Shown here piece after piece: positions 5,714-8,032 of a stretch of DNA of 8,032 nucleotides. Every line of letters begins with the position of its first letter. Position 1 is the first letter of the stretch. Under the pieces are notes generated by a model. It was not told the DNA's origin, did no database searches, and saw nothing but the letters and a program-made list of their open reading frames with translations. The stretch covers positions 1 to 8,032 of the forward strand of contig JAOUNK010000149.1 of assembly GCA_029881015.1 (NCBI GenBank), read 5' to 3'. Made by a program: the position numbers and the translations under genes. The DNA comes from Gammaproteobacteria bacterium (GTDB lineage: Bacteria > Pseudomonadota > Gammaproteobacteria > Steroidobacterales > Woeseiaceae).

Positions 5714-6718
5714 ATGAAAAAACTGATCCTGACAATCCTCGTATTGAGCTTTAGCTTGCCGCTGCAGGCAGCGACGCTGAAGATCGCTACTGTGACCCCG
5801 GAAGGCTCCCAATGGATGACGGAGATGCGGGCGAGTGCCAAGGAGATCAAGGAACGCACCGAGGGTCGGGTACAAATCAAGTACTACGGCGGCGGCGTCA
5901 TGGGTAATGACCAGAAGGTGCTCAGCCGTATTCGCATCGGTGCATTGCAAGGTGGCGCGTTCACGCCAACGGCTTTGTCGTCCCAATACCCGGATCTGAA
6001 TCTCTACGGCTTGCCGATGGTGTTCGATTCGGAAGAGGAGGCGGCTTATGTGCGCGAGCAAATGGACGCCAAACTGCGGCAGGGCCTCGAAGACGCGGGC
6101 TGGGTTAACTTCGGTTTCGCGGCCGGGGGATTCGCAATCCTCATGTCGAATACACCGGTCACATCGCTTGCCGACTTGAAAGGCAAAAAGGTATGGGTAC
6201 CCGATGGCGACACGATAAGCCGGGCGTCGATGGAGGCTATGTCCCTGTCGCCGGTCAATCTGCCGTTGACCGACGTGCTCACCGGGCTGCAAACGGGACT
6301 CATCGATATCGTCGGCATGTCACCGATCGGGGCGCTCGTCCTGCAATGGCACACCAAGGTCAAGTATGTCGTCGAGCTGCCACTCGTCTACACGCTGGGT
6401 TTCATGGCGATCGACAAGCGTGCCTTTTACAAGCTCGATCCTGCGGACCAGGCAATCGTGCGCGAAGTCATGGAGCGTACCTACCGGAACTTCGACAAGT
6501 CGAACCTTGTTGATAATCAAGGGGCACTTGAGGCCTTGCTTAATTCAGGCATCGAAAGCACGCCATTCAACCTCGATGAGTACCAAAAGGTTCGTGAACT
6601 AACGCGAGTCTCGACGGAAAAGCTGGGCCGGGACGGCGCATTCACGATGGCGCTGTACGAAGAGATGATGCAGCACGCCGCCGACTATCGTAACGGCCAG
6701 ACAACAGCGGCAAATTGA
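5714..6718 (+). CDS. DctP/TatP-type TRAP transporter periplasmic substrate-binding protein
   Basis: This is the extracytoplasmic solute receptor that captures ligand and hands it to the DctQ-DctM membrane pair. The 334 residues begin with a Sec signal peptide (MKK, hydrophobic core, cleavage near LQA-A at 19/20). The mature protein follows the DctP fold: LKIATVTPEGSQW (22-34), YGGGVMGND (58-66), the domain-spanning region LADLKGKKV-W-VP (152-163), PLTDVLTGLQTGLIDIVG (184-201) and a C-terminal amphipathic helix region. The usual K-I-R-V-P motif, whose Arg binds ligand carboxylates in SiaP and DctP, reads KVWVP with Trp161. A non-carboxylate or hydrophobic ligand is therefore likely, as proposed for TatP of T. 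pallidum. ATG at 5714 is preferred over ATG at 5708, because AGAGA at 5704-5708 gives a five-base spacer and the MKK signal start. It begins 11 bases after the lipoprotein gene. Confidence 0.93.
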   Translation: MKKLILTILVLSFSLPLQAATLKIATVTPEGSQWMTEMRASAKEIKERTEGRVQIKYYGGGVMGNDQKVLSRIRIGALQGGAFTPTALSSQYPDLNLYGLPMVFDSEEEAAYVREQMDAKLRQGLEDAGWVNFGFAAGGFAILMSNTPVTSLADLKGKKVWVPDGDTISRASMEAMSLSPVNLPLTDVLTGLQTGLIDIVGMSPIGALVLQWHTKVKYVVELPLVYTLGFMAIDKRAFYKLDPADQAIVREVMERTYRNFDKSNLVDNQGALEALLNSGIESTPFNLDEYQKVRELTRVSTEKLGRDGAFTMALYEEMMQHAADYRNGQTTAAN

Positions 6719-7230
6719 AGAAAGCGCTCGATAGACTGGATCGCGCAGGGCGTTTTGCCGAGAACACTGCGCTGGTCGTTCTGCTGGCGACAATGATTGG
6801 TGTCGCCGTCGCACAGATTGTCAATCGGCAGCTCCTGGGCAGCAGTTTCGGCCTTGCCTGGGCGGATGAGCTGGTCAAGATGATCGTCCTGTGGCTGGCG
6901 ATGGTCGGTTCGATAGCCGCGTGCCGGGACAACAAGCACATCCGCATCGACCTGATCACGCACATCCTGACCGGCACCATCGTTTCGTGGATCAAGGTCG
7001 TTGTCGATTTGTTTGCCGCCGCCGTCTGTGCCGTAATTGGTTGGCAGGCCTATCGTCTCGTGCGCGAGGAAGTGAGCTGGGGCGATACGATCCTGGTCGA
7101 TATCCCGATGTGGATTGCCCACGCGATCGTGCCGCTCGCCTTCCTGCTGATCAGTTACCAGTTTCTCGTGCGCGTCGCGAAGCTGTTGCTTGGCATCTTC
7201 ACGGCTGAACAGGCCGAGGACGCGTCATGA
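6715..7230 (+). CDS. DctQ-type TRAP transporter small membrane subunit
   Basis: The 171-residue product has the four-helix pattern of TRAP small permeases (DctQ): membrane segments at roughly 18-37, 52-70, 94-113 and 132-152. The family signature runs from LAWADELVKMIVLWLAMVG (47-65) to KHIRIDLIT (74-82), corresponding to the usual W-x-E-E-x-x-R and H-I-x-V/I-D motifs. It forms the inner-membrane transporter with DctM. The start is a TTG at 6715 overlapping the stop of the binding-protein gene (TTGA). No internal start would keep the first helix intact, and no clear Shine-Dalgarno site is present, so translation is probably coupled to the upstream gene. Its own stop overlaps the dctM start (ATGA). 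Confidence 0.92.
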   Translation: MKKALDRLDRAGRFAENTALVVLLATMIGVAVAQIVNRQLLGSSFGLAWADELVKMIVLWLAMVGSIAACRDNKHIRIDLITHILTGTIVSWIKVVVDLFAAAVCAVIGWQAYRLVREEVSWGDTILVDIPMWIAHAIVPLAFLLISYQFLVRVAKLLLGIFTAEQAEDAS

Positions 7231-8032
7231 TCTTCGTGAGCCTGCTGTTGATCGTGCTGGCGGTTCTCGGAGCCCCACTGTTCACGATAATTGCCACGAG
7301 CGCGATGGTTGGCTTCCACAACAACGACACCGAGTTGATGACCATTGCGCTGGAGTTGCTCAGCATCTCGCAGATGCCGATTCTGACGGCTATTCCTCTG
7401 TTCACCTTTGCGGGCTACCTGCTTAGCGAAAGCAAGGCGCCCGGTCGGCTGGTGCGCCTGACGAGCGCCCTGTTCGGCTGGATGCCGGGCGGTCTGGCCC
7501 TGGTTTGCCTGGCGGCATGCGCGTTCTTCACGGCTTTCACGGGCGCATCAGGTGTCACGATCATTGCGCTGGGCGCGATCCTTTACCCGGCCCTCAAGCA
7601 GGACGGCTACGGCGATCGATTCAATCTTGGACTGGTTACGTCATCTGGCAGCCTGGGCCTGTTGTTCGCACCGTCGCTGCCACTGATTCTCTACGGCGTC
7701 GTTGCCGAGGTCAGCATCGACGACCTGTTCCGCGCAGGCATTCTTCCGGGCCTGATCATGCTGGTTATGCTCGGTGGCTACAGCATCTGGGTGAATCGCG
7801 ACAACCGCAAGCCGCTGAGTTCGTTCTCGTTACGCGAGGTCGGGAGCGCCTTGCGAGCGGCGATCTGGGAGTTACCGCTGCCGATTGTCGTGCTGGGCGG
7901 TATTTATTCCGGTTTCTTCGCTGTGTCGGAGGCTGCGGCGATCACAGCCCTGTACGTCTTCATCGCCGAGGTGCTTATCAATCGCGAGATCCCGTTCCGC
8001 GAGCTCCCGCGGGTCATACGCGAATCTATGGT
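7227..8032 (+). CDS. DctM-type TRAP transporter large permease (partial, first 268 residues)
   Basis: The frame is open from ATG 7227 to the right edge, 268 codons plus two bases. Typical DctM large subunits have about 425-430 residues, so roughly the last third is missing. Hydrophobic segments fill the protein. DctM landmarks are present: IPLFTFAGYLLSES (56-69), PGRLVRLTSALFGWMPGGLAL (72-92), FFTAFTGASGVTIIALG (100-116), LYPALKQDGYG (119-129), LGLLFAPSLPLILYG (143-157), LFRAGILPGL (167-176) and YSGFFAVSEAAAITALY (227-243). This subunit carries substrate with Na+ (in known TRAPs) across the inner membrane. GAGGA-type site at 7216-7220 (GAGGA), six bases before the ATG, supports the start. Two conserved loops deviate from the common TRAP pattern: GASG for GSS/GSA, and APS for PPS. 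Confidence 0.93.
   Translation, partial: MIFVSLLLIVLAVLGAPLFTIIATSAMVGFHNNDTELMTIALELLSISQMPILTAIPLFTFAGYLLSESKAPGRLVRLTSALFGWMPGGLALVCLAACAFFTAFTGASGVTIIALGAILYPALKQDGYGDRFNLGLVTSSGSLGLLFAPSLPLILYGVVAEVSIDDLFRAGILPGLIMLVMLGGYSIWVNRDNRKPLSSFSLREVGSALRAAIWELPLPIVVLGGIYSGFFAVSEAAAITALYVFIAEVLINREIPFRELPRVIRESM

Overview
The window looks like chromosomal DNA of a moderately GC-rich gammaproteobacterium, probably an uncultured or environmental (marine or sediment) lineage. The order ypjD-like gene (divergent), ffh, rpsP, rimM, trmD, rplS is the classical gammaproteobacterial arrangement, and the Ffh, S16, TrmD and L19 proteins align by eye with their E. coli counterparts over their whole length. 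No mobile elements, tRNA or rRNA genes, or CRISPR arrays were seen. No stretch over 300 bases lacks a gene.

Layout. (1) 1-450, minus strand: 5' part of a CcsA/YpjD-type membrane protein that runs off the left edge. (2) 519-1286: a small metallo-beta-lactamase-fold hydrolase related to class II cyclic-nucleotide phosphodiesterases, which lacks one expected metal-binding histidine. (3) 1296-2672: ffh, nine bases behind the hydrolase. (4) 2673-2890: intergenic region with a good sigma70-type promoter and two tandem perfect hairpins in the rpsP leader. (5) 2891-4741: the tightly packed rpsP-rimM-trmD-rplS operon for ribosome and tRNA maturation. (6) 4742-4853: hairpin that may be a terminator. 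(7) 4854-8032: a tripartite TRAP transporter with an extra TPR lipoprotein: TatT-type lipoprotein, DctP-type periplasmic binding protein, DctQ small membrane subunit and DctM large membrane subunit (truncated by the right edge).

How the parts work together. The left two thirds are translation and protein-targeting housekeeping: signal recognition particle GTPase, S16, 16S maturation factor, tRNA m1G37 methyltransferase and L19. The right third is a TPR-protein-associated TRAP (TPAT) transporter, the type first described for the Treponema pallidum pair Tp0956/Tp0957. In it a lipoprotein trimer is thought to work with the periplasmic binding protein on a ligand that may be hydrophobic. Here the binding protein has Trp where carboxylate-binding TRAP proteins have their signature Arg, so the substrate is probably not a simple carboxylate. 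This transporter is the most interesting system in the window. It belongs to a described but thinly characterised class, so I do not claim a wholly new system.
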